Positions 12,631 through 25,800 of a stretch of DNA of 64,000 bases are shown here, one piece after another. The stretch spans positions 18,773,001 through 18,837,000 of the forward strand of contig JAKSXM010000002.1 in assembly GCA_022575985.1 (NCBI GenBank), written 5' to 3'. Position 1 is the stretch's first letter. The number at the start of each line of letters is the position of its first letter. Origin of the DNA: Anagrus nilaparvatae (taxonomy: Eukaryota; Arthropoda; Insecta; Hymenoptera; Mymaridae). The position numbers and the translations under genes were made by a program. The notes beneath the pieces were generated by a model. The model made no database searches. It was not told where the DNA came from and saw only the letters and a program-made list of their open reading frames with translations.

Positions 12631-13500
12631 GGTTTACGGGGGTCAAAAGGTGATAAATATGCGAAAAAAATGAGACCAACCGAAAGGTTTACTTACAAGG
12701 TAGCAGCGTCATTTAGAAGATAGAGTCCTATTTTATAATATATCATATAACCCTGCTATAGGGTCTAATTTCTAGGAACAGGAGGCCCATTCAGGTAAAC
12801 TGAGGGTATGAAGGATGTTTTCTCAACTACCACAACCTATTTTGAAAGTAAAAAGCAAATCGTATTCCCAAACAGTTGACAATCAATCCCCTTGTTGTCT
12901 CCAAAAAATCCCATAAAAAATTTTGGTTTTTTTAAAGTTTTGACGGATTTAGCGGCTCAAATTTGCTTTAACTGGGCTCATTTGAAAGGACTTTGATAGA
13001 TAAAAAACATCTAAATTTTCCAGAGAGGTAATTTTTGATACAGCAAAATAATTGAATTTTAAAGTAAAATTTTTAATGTTAGTCTTTAGTAGTTTTGAAT
13101 TAAAGAGTTTCTAAAGTGAGCAAAATTATTTTTTGTATGTGAAAAAGGTATCAAAGACAAATCTTTTAAGACCATGTAGACCTATTTTGGTACTAAGGAA
13201 CCAGAGAGATGAATTTTTGCAAAAAAAGAGAAAAAAACACGTCCTCCCCTGCCCCATGAAGTGCAGCTGGGGGTAAAATTCCAACGGAGAACTTATTATT
13301 TTTTTATGTATAAACAATCTGTAAAAGGTTTTTTAGATATCATTCTGGTGCAGATTTTCCCCTAATATTCCGGGATGCTCTTTGGACAGATACAACAATA
13401 ATCTGCAATTGCTAAATACCCCATATTTTTAGGATCACTTTTTACCAACATTCGTAAGTTTGAGCGTGGATATGTCTAGACTGTATCTCAAACCTAGATT
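12631..13500. other. intergenic, repeat-like but unassigned
   Basis: It contains ATGAGACCAACCGAAAGG at about 12670, a word also found in both arms of the 17.7-18.3 kb foldback, so this is probably a fragment of the same repeat family. No coding potential was seen. Confidence 0.4.
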
Positions 13501-13538
13501 AGCTTGGTTCATCTCTCAATTAACTCTCATTAAGATTA

Positions 13539-14775
13539 TCATCTTGAAGCAGTTTCCCTGAATTGGAAATTGTTTGAGATTTTTTCTAATTTTCCTGCAT
13601 CAGAATATAATATCTTAACAGTTTCATTCAGAAAAAATACGCCGATGATTTCAGCATTAGGTAAATTTCTATTTCTAAACTGATGATGCAATATTCTAAA
13701 TTTTTGACCAAGCATAACGTGCACACTTTCAACTGGCCATCTAATTTTTGTCACATATCTGGAGGAATTTGATTCTTTCCCAGAATGTTGTACTTTTTAC
13801 CTTTTAAGCTGCTATTCCCTTACCCTTTTTGTTTTAAAATTCTGTTAACGTCTCTAAATGCTCTATCTAAGACAAATACGTCACCTTCTTTTAAAATAGA
13901 AGATATAGACCATAAGGGCCCTTTAGTAAATGCTTTAAGATTTCTGCATCATTAATAGTTTCATTGAACGGACCAGCAAGTTCAACATTAAACCATTAGT
14001 AGTGGTAATGGTAAATGGCTTGCACAATGGAACTTTTTTTTCCAGAGTAATATTTCCGCTTATATTTGAGCTTTTTTTATGCCTTAAATAAGTCCCGTCG
14101 CATATTAATAGAAAGCAGTTAGTAAAAGCATAAAGCATTTCAGTTACCCTAGATGTTTCCGTCAACATGAAATCCCTTGAATAAGCCGCGATCCCAAATT
14201 TTTATAGAAGAACTAGTTCTTTAAAGCATTTGATTACAGAGCTTATAATAAAATTTTCTATTTATTATATCAAAAATAGCAGCGACCTAACGGTTGGAGT
14301 TGACTGTTTTCATTTTAATCAAAAAAATTACCAGAACTTGTAAAACATTACGGTTTTCTGGCTGTTGCGTTGATTTTAGCAGGTCGTAAATTTTAATATT
14401 TCTTCTGATACAGAAAAGTCTTTAACTTTATCATATAGGCGTTCAGATAAATTATCTCAAAATTTTTTTATTTCAGAGAACTTAATATCTGATTCTTTGG
14501 AGAACACTTTTATTTTACTAATTTCATCTTCGTAAAATCGATTTTTAATCATATAAATTTTATAGCAACGATTTCTGTAAGGAATAAATAAGCCTCTCTT
14601 TATAAATACTTGAAGCCTTGCATTTAACAGAACAACGGTTTTTCACAAATAAAGCAGTAAGCTTTTGTAGAAGTAACTCGCAAAAATGGCATTGTAATAG
14701 TTTTGTCTTCTGTAGGATTTTCATCAGAACGGCAGTATATTGAACCTTCTGAAGTCTCACCAGTATACTTTTCAT
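13539..14775 (-). pseudogene. decayed DDE transposase (DDE_Tnp_4-like)
   Basis: Reading the minus strand from 14775 down to 13539 gives pieces of one transposase in several frames. The upstream piece has a CHFCELLLQK stretch with cysteines. The next (14168-13935) has ICDGTYLRHKKSSN followed by KPFTITTTNG, the usual first-Asp block of a family common in insects and cnidarians. A frame change near 13890 leads to LKEGDVFVLDRAFRDV, the second-Asp block. The last piece (13754-13539) has RWPVESVHVMLGQKFR, the catalytic-Glu block. All three acidic residues survive, but stops and frameshifts break the gene. Superfamily placement (Harbinger-like DDE) is from memory of these motifs. It lies between tutl and bdl and is unrelated to either. 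Confidence 0.75.
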
Positions 14776-14819
14776 TATCTTCTAATGTGTCTTTGCTCTC
14801 ATAATGCTAAAACTTGAAT

Positions 14820-16560
14820 TCCAGTGGAAAAAAACTAGGCATTGCTTCCAAAATTAAAAAAAAAATCTTTTTTAATTTTTTAATGCAAAACATTTTCATA
14901 TAATTAGGTATCAAATCCAAAAAATCCAGTAATAACGAATTTCCTGAAACTAGGACTCCCGTGGAAATAAATTAGGTGTTACTTCGAAAATAAAAATGAT
15001 AATTTGCTTATTTTACAGTGCAAAAAATTTATAAAAAAAAGTTTCAGAATAAATATATATAAAGTCATATTTATTAAAATTAGCCTGTGAAAATATTTAT
15101 TATCATCATGAATAAAAACTAATTGATAAGTTCTATAAGTATTCATTGTGCAAAAAAATTTAACAATCCGAGAATTCATTTGAAATTTCCGATTAGGAAG
15201 GATTTATCTTAATAAATTGACAAAAGCTAAAAAACATAATACTTTTTTTTCTACTATTAACATCAAAATAATATTAATCGAGCTAATATTAAATGATAAT
15301 TTGTATCGCGCACGTGTATAATCAAAGTTCTTATCAGATATACTAAGTGGACGGCAAATAAAAATATTCTATCTCTTTTTCTCAAACTCGTTGATTTCAC
15401 ATGCGTCAATTGTTAAATATTTTTATTCGTCGTATATATTTTTAAACAATTAGTTCTAATGGTACAAAATAGTTGTTACAAGTAAATTTTGCAACTTAAA
15501 GATGAAGTTTTTTTGATTTTTAAAAAACAGCTTAATCATTCACTATTATTTGCTCAAAACTATGAATCCAGAAAACCTTTTAAAAATAATTTATCCAAAT
15601 GTTAAACACCACACAACTAAAAATTACCTACTAAATTATTAAGAGCTGTTTTAAAAAATATTAAACGAGTAACTCAATACTCTTTTGCAAAATCTATGTA
15701 AATAGAAATTGTCATATGTCACTAATTTCCTGCAAAACTCGTGCTTCTCTTTCGTAAATATGAGCTCAAACATTGTAATTGTTTAGATCCTCTGGCCTAC
15801 AAAATACGAACATAATTCAAGATATAAATAATAATTATATGAGCTTAATTTTGTATTTAGTAAATTATTTAAGTTTTTTGACGGCATTTTAATTATTAGT
15901 TCCTGTGCTTGTTTAAAAAAAATTTCTATTTTAAAAAAAATAAATTGATAATATTTTTATTGATCAAAAATTCGCGGAAATATTTAAGAAAACCCCAAAA
16001 ATTGTATTAAAATATTTAAGGATTTTTTCATTTTTCATTGCTTCCGTAACGGATGAGAATGAACAAAATAAATTTCCAATTAATCATATGAAATTAAATT
16101 CTAGTTTTTTTTTCAAATTTTGTGTTAAAAAATTAATCATTGTAATACAATTCGTGAAAAAATTTTCAAGTTGGGGTTTAATTCCCCACTATTCGTCATT
16201 TTTATTACGGTACGTTCTTGCTTTTTACATCGAATCGAGAGCAATCGCTTGATGATCATATAACATCGCGCAGTTGTAAAGAGAGTAGAGCTCTAAAAAA
16301 GTGTTTGTTATTTAAATAATTATTTTTTCAAATACGATTTAATGGGAGAGTCAATAATAGCAGATTGTCGGTATTTTTCGCCTGCGTTTTTGCAGTAATA
16401 AAACAGTGTTTATAGAAACAAGCTCGTACAACAAGACTTTTCAGTGAAAGTAAATACTGCAGGTAGTCGCGGCGATGATTGATAAAAATCCCATATCTTC
16501 ATATTTAAATATAACTAAAAATTATTTTATTTGAAAAAGTTTTAATTTTAAAATTTTAAA
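14820..16560 (+). other. upstream region of borderless
   Basis: About 1.7 kb before the borderless start codon. The last 300 bp (about 16200-16480) are less AT-rich and hold the word GATTGATAAAAATCCC; they are a plausible place for the promoter and 5' UTR, but I recognise no TATA box or initiator with confidence. No other gene was seen. Confidence 0.35.
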
Positions 16561-16819
16561 ATGAAGTCAACGTATCAGTTGTTATTGGCGTTGGTGTTAC
16601 TTAATGGTAGGCTAAATTTAAGTGCTGTTGTGAATAATTATCTTTTACTCTTACATAAACAGAGTATAATTTACAGGTTTGGGACTTGGTCTTGTGCTAG
16701 AAGAAGACAAAGCACCGACTTATCTTACCGCAGGTGTTAGCGAATACGTTGTTTTCAATTGCGAACTTGACTTTCCACATGAGATACCCATACCTTACAT
16801 ACTTCATTGGAACCGAGAT
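16561..16819 (+). CDS. bdl: bdl exons 1-2: signal peptide and front of Ig1
   Basis: Exon 1 (16561-16606) is just the signal peptide and ends in phase 1 at a GTAGGC donor. After a 70-bp intron, exon 2 (16677-16819) gives GLGLVLEEDKAPTYLTAG and the first half of Ig1, including the first cysteine in VVFNCELDF and the core tryptophan in ILHWNRD. It ends in phase 0 at a GTAAGA donor. The proline-rich PHEIPIPYILHW stretch is, to my recollection, conserved in Borderless. Confidence 0.88.
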
Positions 16820-19800
16820 GTAAGACTGTTAACCTATATTTTTATTTATATAAATATTTACACCAATTGGATGCGAATAAAATTACATATTAATTATAAT
16901 AATAATAATAATAATAAAAAGCATTGAATTGCCTCGACAGATTTAATTATACAATAATATGTCGCAACAATAACAATTCAGTCTCTTGCACGTTAAAAAA
17001 AGCTAATTCACCTAATAGACGATTAAGTTAAATTAAGCCCTAACTGTGTGTATATATTCTTTACTCTATTTGTCCCTTTCATCATTTATTCTTGACAACA
17101 CGTTGGCAAAAATTATATTATTTAATCTTTTTAATTTATGTAACTTTGTTTTATATATACGTTTCAATCGATGGATTGGTTTCATTTACAGATAAATTTT
17201 TGTGTTATTTTTTTTTTTATTATTAGTTAATCAAAAATAAATATATCAAATTCCTAGATTCATGTACTATAGGTTTTCAACTATCGTATTACTAGCCTTG
17301 TTTTTCCAAGCAGGTTAATAAGAACAATCGTAAATTGTTTTTTTTTTAACTTAAGGTAAAAAGATGCAAGACAAGTATGTTATTTAACTCATACACTGAA
17401 GTATTTAAATTTACTATTATTTTCTTAAAACATTGTCTTCTGTAATAAAATCTTTTGGCTTTTACAGACTAAAATGTTTTAAACTTGTGATAAAAGCGAT
17501 TTTATACATTATTCATATTACTTTAAAGTTTAAACCATTGATATAAATATATTCAATAATGCTAAAAAGATAAGTTCAATTCATTAGGAGCACCAAATTA
17601 CATCAAATGGTTATAAATTAATTTATTATACCAGATAACATCTGTTCGTACCAATAGGCCTTTTGAACCTAAAAACACAGAGTTATAAAACAAGGGTTTT
17701 TTGGCTGTCATCAAAATTTGCTTTAACCGAATATCTTAACCTATCAACTTCCGGTTGGTCTCATTTTTTGTATTAGTGACATCTTTCAATCCCCGAAAAC
17801 TACAATTGTTTATCATTAAATATCTTATCTTTATAGTCCAAAAGTTGAATGCCTATTATTAGCCCAAAATGATTTTTAAATTGCTGCCAAAATGAAAATT
17901 TTCGAAAAAAATAAGTTTTATAGGCATCATAATTTTTATGCAAGTCCCAAATTTATCAAAATATTTTAAATCGTTAACAGTAGTGATTAAAATAGATATT
18001 TTTTTAAAATCCTAAAATTTGGACTCTGACTTTAAATTATAATATCTGCTAAATAAATTATGGATCAAAACGAATTTTCGAAAACCGAAAGATTGTGAAA
18101 AATTTTTAAGACCAATAAGACCCATTTTTATCAAAAATTTTAATATTGGTAGGAATTTAAAAATTGGTTTTTTTTTTAACAAAAAAGAAACTCACATAAA
18201 TAAAATGAGACCAACCAGAAGTTCGTAGCTTAAGATGCAAGGTTAAAGCAAGATTTTTAAGATAGCCTAAAAAACCCATGATCTCGTAATCTTGAGACTT
18301 GCCTTTTTATATATAAACTAGTATGTTTTTTCTTGACATAATAAACTGTTCTATAACCCTTTAGTTTAATTCGTGCTTCATACGTATGAAACTCTCCTTT
18401 TAAGTCATCAAAAAAGCAAAACATTGAGCTTTCTAATTTTAATTAATTCTTAATAATTTCGTTATTGAAGCAATTTAAAATTATTAAGTTAGCAAATTAT
18501 TGAGTTTTTACAGTAATTTTCAATTTTATATTAAATATTATTTGTTTTTTTAGTTAGCTTACATTAATGCGAAAAACTGAACCTATACCAAGATTTTATA
18601 TCGTAACTATTATGAAAACAAAATGTATTAATAAAATTTTGAAAAAAATGCCAAGAAAACTAGTTTTGTCGTTTCTTCATTAATTAATTTTGTGTATAAT
18701 TCCATTCATACACAAGAACTCATACGAAATTGCCTACAAAAAACTAAATTAAACGATATTCTAAAGTTAATTGGGTGAAAAAATTGATTTTTGGCAATAA
18801 AATATTACCAAAAATATAGAAAATAGAAAAAATGGAAATTATGCAAGAAAATTTGCTAGCACAAATATTTAAATGATTGAACTCGCTGAACACGAATATG
18901 ATATTTGTTTTTTTCTAAAATTCTCTAATTGTCCATACTAAAAAATATTGAAAAAAACAAAAAAAATAACCTGAAGTTGCTTAATAGGAGCAACTGGATT
19001 ATTTGAGAATATAATGTGTTCAGTGAGCCAAAAAACATAAGTAACCAATAAAAATCTTGAAATAACCACAAAATCTTACCTAAAAATTTCTATTGTGGGC
19101 AACTGGACCGTTTCTGGTAAAAACAGGTTTCATATTCGACAAAAAATATAAAAATTTGTTGCAAAATTTTATAGACCTATCAGCAGAAAAAAGTGATTAC
19201 GAAATAGGGCTCTACACTATTACCACTTTTTTTATCTTAAATTTGTATTTTTCTTACCATCTACCTAAATTGGGAAATAATTTAAAATAATTACCAAAGT
19301 ACAAACCAAGCATATTCGCGTAAACAAAATATTTTCTCTTTTCGCAGAGAGCGAAGGGGGCAAATGCTCCCTCCTAAGACCAAAAATGTATACACGTTTT
19401 TTAATAAAATTTTGTATAATTTTTTAATCTCCCCCTCCTGAGAAAGTTTCTGGATCCGCTGACAAATAAAGCTATTAATCTAAAAAAATTTTTATGTGCG
19501 CAAATAAATATTAGGTGCAAAGGTTAACCTTTTAGTTAAAATCAAAAATTTGCTTTACAGATTATTTCAAACCAATTAATTTTCGATTAAAAGCTTCAAA
19601 TAAAGAAATAAATAAACAAAATAATTTAAAAGTGTTATTTTTTAAAAGCATGCAATTATTCGATAAAAATTCATGATATTCGTTTTCATTTTTTGAAAAA
19701 TAACAATGTGTTTGTTAAATTTTCCCTGTTCTCTATTATTATATTAAACAAGATTAATTTGATTTTACTAGAGAATGAACTTGTCAGGAAGTCATTAAAT

Positions 19801-22800
19801 AAAATTGAAAATTCTTTGGCAATTGTAATATTTTTATTAAATAAAACCTCAAATCAATCATATAATTTTTCCCATACAGAGTAGGTAATTTTTTTTTTTA
19901 TTCTTATTCTAAAGGTTATTAGAATAATTGCTCGTTAATTTCCAGTTCCTTATCATTCGTTCGTCTGCTGCCTTGCTCTATTTGGAGCACTCTTTGTTGC
20001 TAATTTACAAACTGTACCGGAACTCGTATCACGTGCTGCGAGTCTCCAAAGACTTGTTCGTTTAATTATGAATATTTAATCAAATTTAATAATAAAACAA
20101 AATTTTAGGATAGAACTGTATTTTCATGGTACGAAGGTGCAGAAACAGCGGCTGATGATTATGAAGGCCGAGTACATTTAATTGAAGATTCTCATAAACG
20201 TGGTTATGGCGAAGGTAGCATTAATCTTACAAATATAAGAGAAAGTGATCAAGGATGGTATGAATGTAAAGTTATCTTCCCAAATAGATCACCGAGCTCC
20301 CGGAATAATGGAACTTGGTTTCATCTTGCGATAAATGGTAAAAATCTTAATAACGTACTTTTTTAAAAAGCAGCTTTTTACATTTTCAAATACATTTGAT
20401 TCATGAATTTAATAATATTTTATGCTATTAAAAATCATTTAAATTATTTTATTGATGCTTTAAAAATGCACGGTCAACGGGCTTACATAGACTGATTAAA
20501 AAAATATATTTAATTTTTTTAGGATTCTGCCAAAAAAATGCATTTTTAGGAAAAATTTATTTTCTGAAAATTTCATAATTAATCATTGGGTCATATGTTG
20601 CATGAGCAAGTCTCCCTTTTACGTGTAATACTTTTTTTGTTTACACTAAATAAGAAATTCCTAATTTTTTTAACCCTCTTGGTGTGAATCTGTTCAAATT
20701 AGACCCAAATTACGTTTTTGAGGATTTTTTAAGCATTTTCAATTGATTTTCGAAATTTTTTTAATCTTTTAATAAAATCAATTAGAAGAGTGTTAAAAAC
20801 AGTATGGAAATATAGTCCATGGTAGAATTTCTCGCTAATTCGAATTGAACATTAGTTTTTCAAAATTCCGCCTCTGTATGGCTTAATTTGCTACTTCGGC
20901 CCAAGTGGTCTAAATAATTTAACACTTTCTAACCCGGTATGCATTGTAATGTACATTGGTTGGCAAAATATTTTTAAATATTTCTCGGGTTCTATTTAAG
21001 ATAAAATAACTTTTAAGTACTGTTTTCAGATCTAAAATTTCCCTGGCTACTGTATAAAATTCAAAATATTGAGAAAAAATTATTTTTGATTTTTATGCAT
21101 GAAATTGCATATTTTTGCAAAAAAAATCATTCTTAGACATTTTTTGGTTCATTTTGGTTTAATAAAAAAATTCAAGTTTCCAATTCTACATTTTTTATGA
21201 ATTACTTATCAAAATATTCTTTTTTAAAAATTTTTATTAATTTTCTTCATATAATTCATTAAATTGAAAGGTGACATAACTTCTCCTAAGTAAGATCGTG
21301 ATTACGTGACTTGGCAGAAAATTAAAAATTTATGAAAAGTAATTTTTTTTAATACCACTAGCATTAGCAAATGACTTAAGCTATTCAGAGACCAAATTAA
21401 AATAAAATAGTATCAAATTCGAATTTAACTAGAAATTTTACTTTAAATATTTTTATAGACAGTTTTTAGCAAAACTGCAAAAATGACTGACCCAAAAAAA
21501 CATAATTTGTGTTTAATTTTAATAAATATTGTACCTTGAATAGGATTAAACATTTGAGGAATTTAATTATCATTTATTCTTAATAATTTTATTTTATCCA
21601 GACAAAATGTAAGCCATAAATGAGCCTGATTAGGGGACTTGTTCTGGCAACCATATAATTTTTAATATGGAATGTATCCATTATTATCTAGAGGGTTTCA
21701 AGGATTACAAATTGCTTTACATTTATTTTTTTTTTTTTTTTTAGTCATTTTATTTATTTTGCCTTACATTATTATATATCAATAATAATTTTTTCATCTA
21801 AAAAGCTCGAAAAATTCCAGTTTGGAAATTCAAATATTAATGAAGGATCGAAATTCCCTTTTTATTATAAAAATGTCTTTAATGTTTACAGTTTATCATT
21901 GTCAATTACGGTAAGGATCAAATTTATAAGAACTTTTATTGAATATCTTTTATTTAGAAAATATCCATGTTGACATCCACACTTTTTATCTACTGACTGT
22001 AAAAATTTGCAATCCATGTGACAGACTTAAAACGACAAAATCAAAAACTTACTAATGAAGCTTTTGGAATTATAAAATGTTTAGTTTAAATAATTTAAAT
22101 GCTTTTAGTATATTAATAAGAAATAAATATTAAAATTAATAAATTTTTTATCTTATTTTAGTATAAAATATTAATTTAGTGTATAAATAAAAACAGGAAT
22201 AAAGCTTTTTCGCACTCGCTTTACTAACCGCTAACCGTGCAGATTCGTTAAATTGTTTAATTCAGGTATCTGGCCGTCGTCGCCGAATGTTCCAGGCGAG
22301 ACGCTTTTGGCCGTTCCGCCTATCAATAAGACGATCATGGAAGGAGACTCGGTGAGCTTTGAATGTGTTGCCAAGAGTACAAAATCAACCCTTGCATGGC
22401 ATCGTGAGGGCATTGAAATCATAAAAGATAAGGATCTCAAGGATCGAGCTACCATAAGTCCAGAAGGAACCTTAAACATAACTCCAGCACTAATGAATGA
22501 TTTAGGGGAATATACTTGCACAGTGACTGATGAGTATGGAGACGAGCAAAGTGCTTCTGCATATCTCAACGTCCAGTGTAAGCTACTATTTTTATTCGAT
22601 TATTTTTCTTATTTATAGGAAAATCTCATAAAATTATCTTTTAGATAGGGCCAAAGTCATTTACGCTCCAAAACACGTGTATCTTCCATACGGTAAACAA
22701 GCTCTTCTGGACTGTCATTTTAGGGCCAACCCCCCACTGACGAATTTAAGATGGGAAAAAGATGGCTTTCTTTTTGATCCTTACAATGTCCAAGGCGTAT

Positions 22801-25800
22801 TCTACAGGAAAAATGGTTCTCTTTACTTTAGCAAAGTTGATGAAACTCATGCAGGAACTTACAGCTGCACACCTTACAATGTCCTGGGTACCGAAGGTCC
22901 CAGCGATTTAATATCAGTGGTGCGTTATTTAAATTTAAAAATGCAAAGCAATTTTTTATATTTTGTTTAATCTCTTACAATTATTGTTTTTAGATTGTGC
23001 AAAGACCACCAGTATTTACTTTAACACCTCAACATCTGTACATGCGAAAATTAGGCGATACTTTAGAAATTCCCTGTGACGCTCGCGATGCTGACTTAAA
23101 TCATAGGCCAACTATATTATGGTATAAAGTGAGTTAAATTTTATTTTTTCATTTGAAACTCAGGTATTGATTGTTTTACTCTAAAAATCTAAAATAAAAG
23201 AAACTAAGTATCCACATAGCTTCATCTTTTTCTAAAAACTTTGAACCGTAACTTACATTTGGGTATTTTCAAATGTTTGAATTAAACTTAGGGTCGGCTT
23301 GAAAATACTACTAAAAAAGGGCCTTCATGCAAGTTTTTAGCTCCTAAAGTTCAAATCTCGATTTTTTCCGTCCGTTCTTGCTATTGGCAATTTTTAAAAA
23401 CAGAAAGCTAATTTTTTTTATTTTGTCTCTTAAACGCTTATATTAATGTGGAAAATTATTTACTTTTGAGACCGGATAGGAAATTTTTAGAAGAAAATGA
23501 GTCTGTGGTTCAAAAATTTATTTAAACGACTATCTTTAATGTTTCCAGAAATCAAAATTATCCGTTTCTTTTATCAAATTAACGACGCTCTGGCCTTGAA
23601 TCCCAAGTCGTTGAGTGATAAAAAAAATAATACACATTTAACTATTTAAATGATACAAATAATACTTTATAAATTCAAAAAATTAATTTTTTAAATAATA
23701 TTTACAAATTTAATGGTAAATATCTCTTAATTTTACTAATTTACATTTAATGTGTTATTACTTTTTAATCATGCAGTACTTCTGCAAAAAGAACAAATTC
23801 AAAACTCAAATTTAAACTTCCGTGTATATATTTATCAAATAAATATAAATATTTTATATTAAATGCAGTTTACAAATTATTTTATGGAAAAAAATTTATT
23901 TTAAAATAATAAATTATTACTTAATTAATAAATATGAAATTACGAATTAAAGAATTAAAGAATAATATTAAATTTGTGTTTTTATTTACTATAACCTTAG
24001 TGCGCGAGCTTTGTATAATAAACAATCAATATGGCGTCCTTGCTGCTAAAACTGCGTTATAAAATTTTCTTCGTTTAATTACACGAAATTTCCCACGTAT
24101 ACCCAATAAATTCTTTAAGCTTTGAACTTTCAATTTATCACTATCTGCATTCGGGAATTCGCGATTTGATGGTAAAAATAATTAACTTCCTGAATTCTTC
24201 CCATAAGACTAATGTAATATTTACTTATCTTTGGACCTTTATATCTTAAAATTATGCACGACTATCGACTATAAGGCCCATACCATTCGATTCCTGAGAC
24301 TTTTCTCTAATAACCAGTATATGTCTTATTTGGGAAATTCATTGGTCAGAGCGTCCTTAAATAATTTCTGATAAACATGAAGTTCCAAAATCTTTTAGGG
24401 CTTAAATTATTTCTGAAACTTTTTGAGGAAAAAAAATACTCTTAGCGGCATCAGTTTTAAAGTTTTAGATGAAAAAATATCATCATTTAAAAGTTTACTT
24501 TTCAGAAGTTTCAAATTTTCGGCTAAGTCACGTGACCAAATAAAATTCTGACAAAAAATTTGAATTCTGTAGGAAATTTTACATAAGCATATGTAAATTT
24601 TGACGTTTTTAGAAGGGTTTACTATTTAATAAAGACATAATATTAAAGAATAATTGCAAATTAATGTATTCATATTAGTATAGTATTTTCAGGAAAAAAT
24701 AAATTGGAACCAATTTTAAGACCCTACCTGAAGTTTCATATACGTTACATTTAAAAATACCCATTTTTTAATTTACAAAATTTTTGATTCTCAAAGTATA
24801 GATTTTGCAATTATCCAATCGATTATTTTAATAAAGCAATTGATAGATAATCATTATAAGGTAAATTTATTTCAATTCTAGGATGGGTCACCACTAATAT
24901 CAGACAGAGCGGTATTAAGAGGAGGAAATTTAACACTTGGTGGTATACAAGAGCAAGACAGGGGAATATATCAATGCGCTGCTAGTAATGAAGCAGCAAC
25001 TATTGTCGCCGACGCCGAACTTATGGTCTTAAATGTACCTCCAAGAGCTCCTTATAATCTTAGCACAAGTTCGGATAAAAATTCAGTTACTTTAACTTGG
25101 ATACCAGGCTTTGTAAGACCAAAAATGGATTATTCAATTTGGTATCGACCTTCAGATTCTATGGAATGGAAAACAATGAAAGTCGTATCTAGAAAAATTA
25201 CAGAGGCTACAATAAACAATCTAAGCCCTGGTAAAGAATACGAAATCATGGTACTTAGTCAAGACAAAAATGGTGATGGAATGTTCAGTAAAACTGTTAA
25301 AGTTTTTACGGAGCCAAGTCAGTAAATAATAACCAAAATTTTATAATACAGTATATATACTATTTAATAATCAAACTTTAGATGTAGAACCTCAAATACA
25401 TTCTTTAATTATAAATTTCGTCAACTTTACTTTTCTTTGTAGAATCTAATTCACCACATTACACATCAGATTTTCACATCGCAGCTGGTAAATTTCTTAA
25501 AACTTAACCATTCATCGCTTATGCGCAATTTCATTAATTAGTTTATTTTACTAGATGAAGATGACATTGGACCTCCACGCAACGTACAAGTTCGAGCTAC
25601 CATAGATGGTTACCTGCTTAGCTGGGATCCTCCTGCACAGTCCAAAGAAAAGCTTAAAACTTATACAGTAAGGTGGTTCGAAAAAGACTCACAGAAATTG
25701 CTTGGCTTGGCTGACACAACTGACACTTATTATTTAGGTTAGAAAAAATGTAAAATATTATGCGTGTAGCATTTAAGACATTAATTTGATTCTGCAATTT

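Noticed and set aside
19093..19884. Open frames in bdl intron 2 (19093-19290, 19693-19884)
   Set aside because: Low-complexity, Asn/Lys/Phe/Leu-rich, no domain, no splice context; expected by chance in AT-rich DNA.
22231..22569. Minus-strand frame of 112 codons opposite bdl Ig2
   Set aside because: Antisense shadow of a well supported exon with splice sites and Ig cysteines.
25382..25442. Alternative bdl exon starting at 25382 (NVEPQIHS)
   Set aside because: It fits phase 1 from 25317 but reads into a stop at about 25447 without a donor. The 45-bp exon at 25443 keeps the frame.
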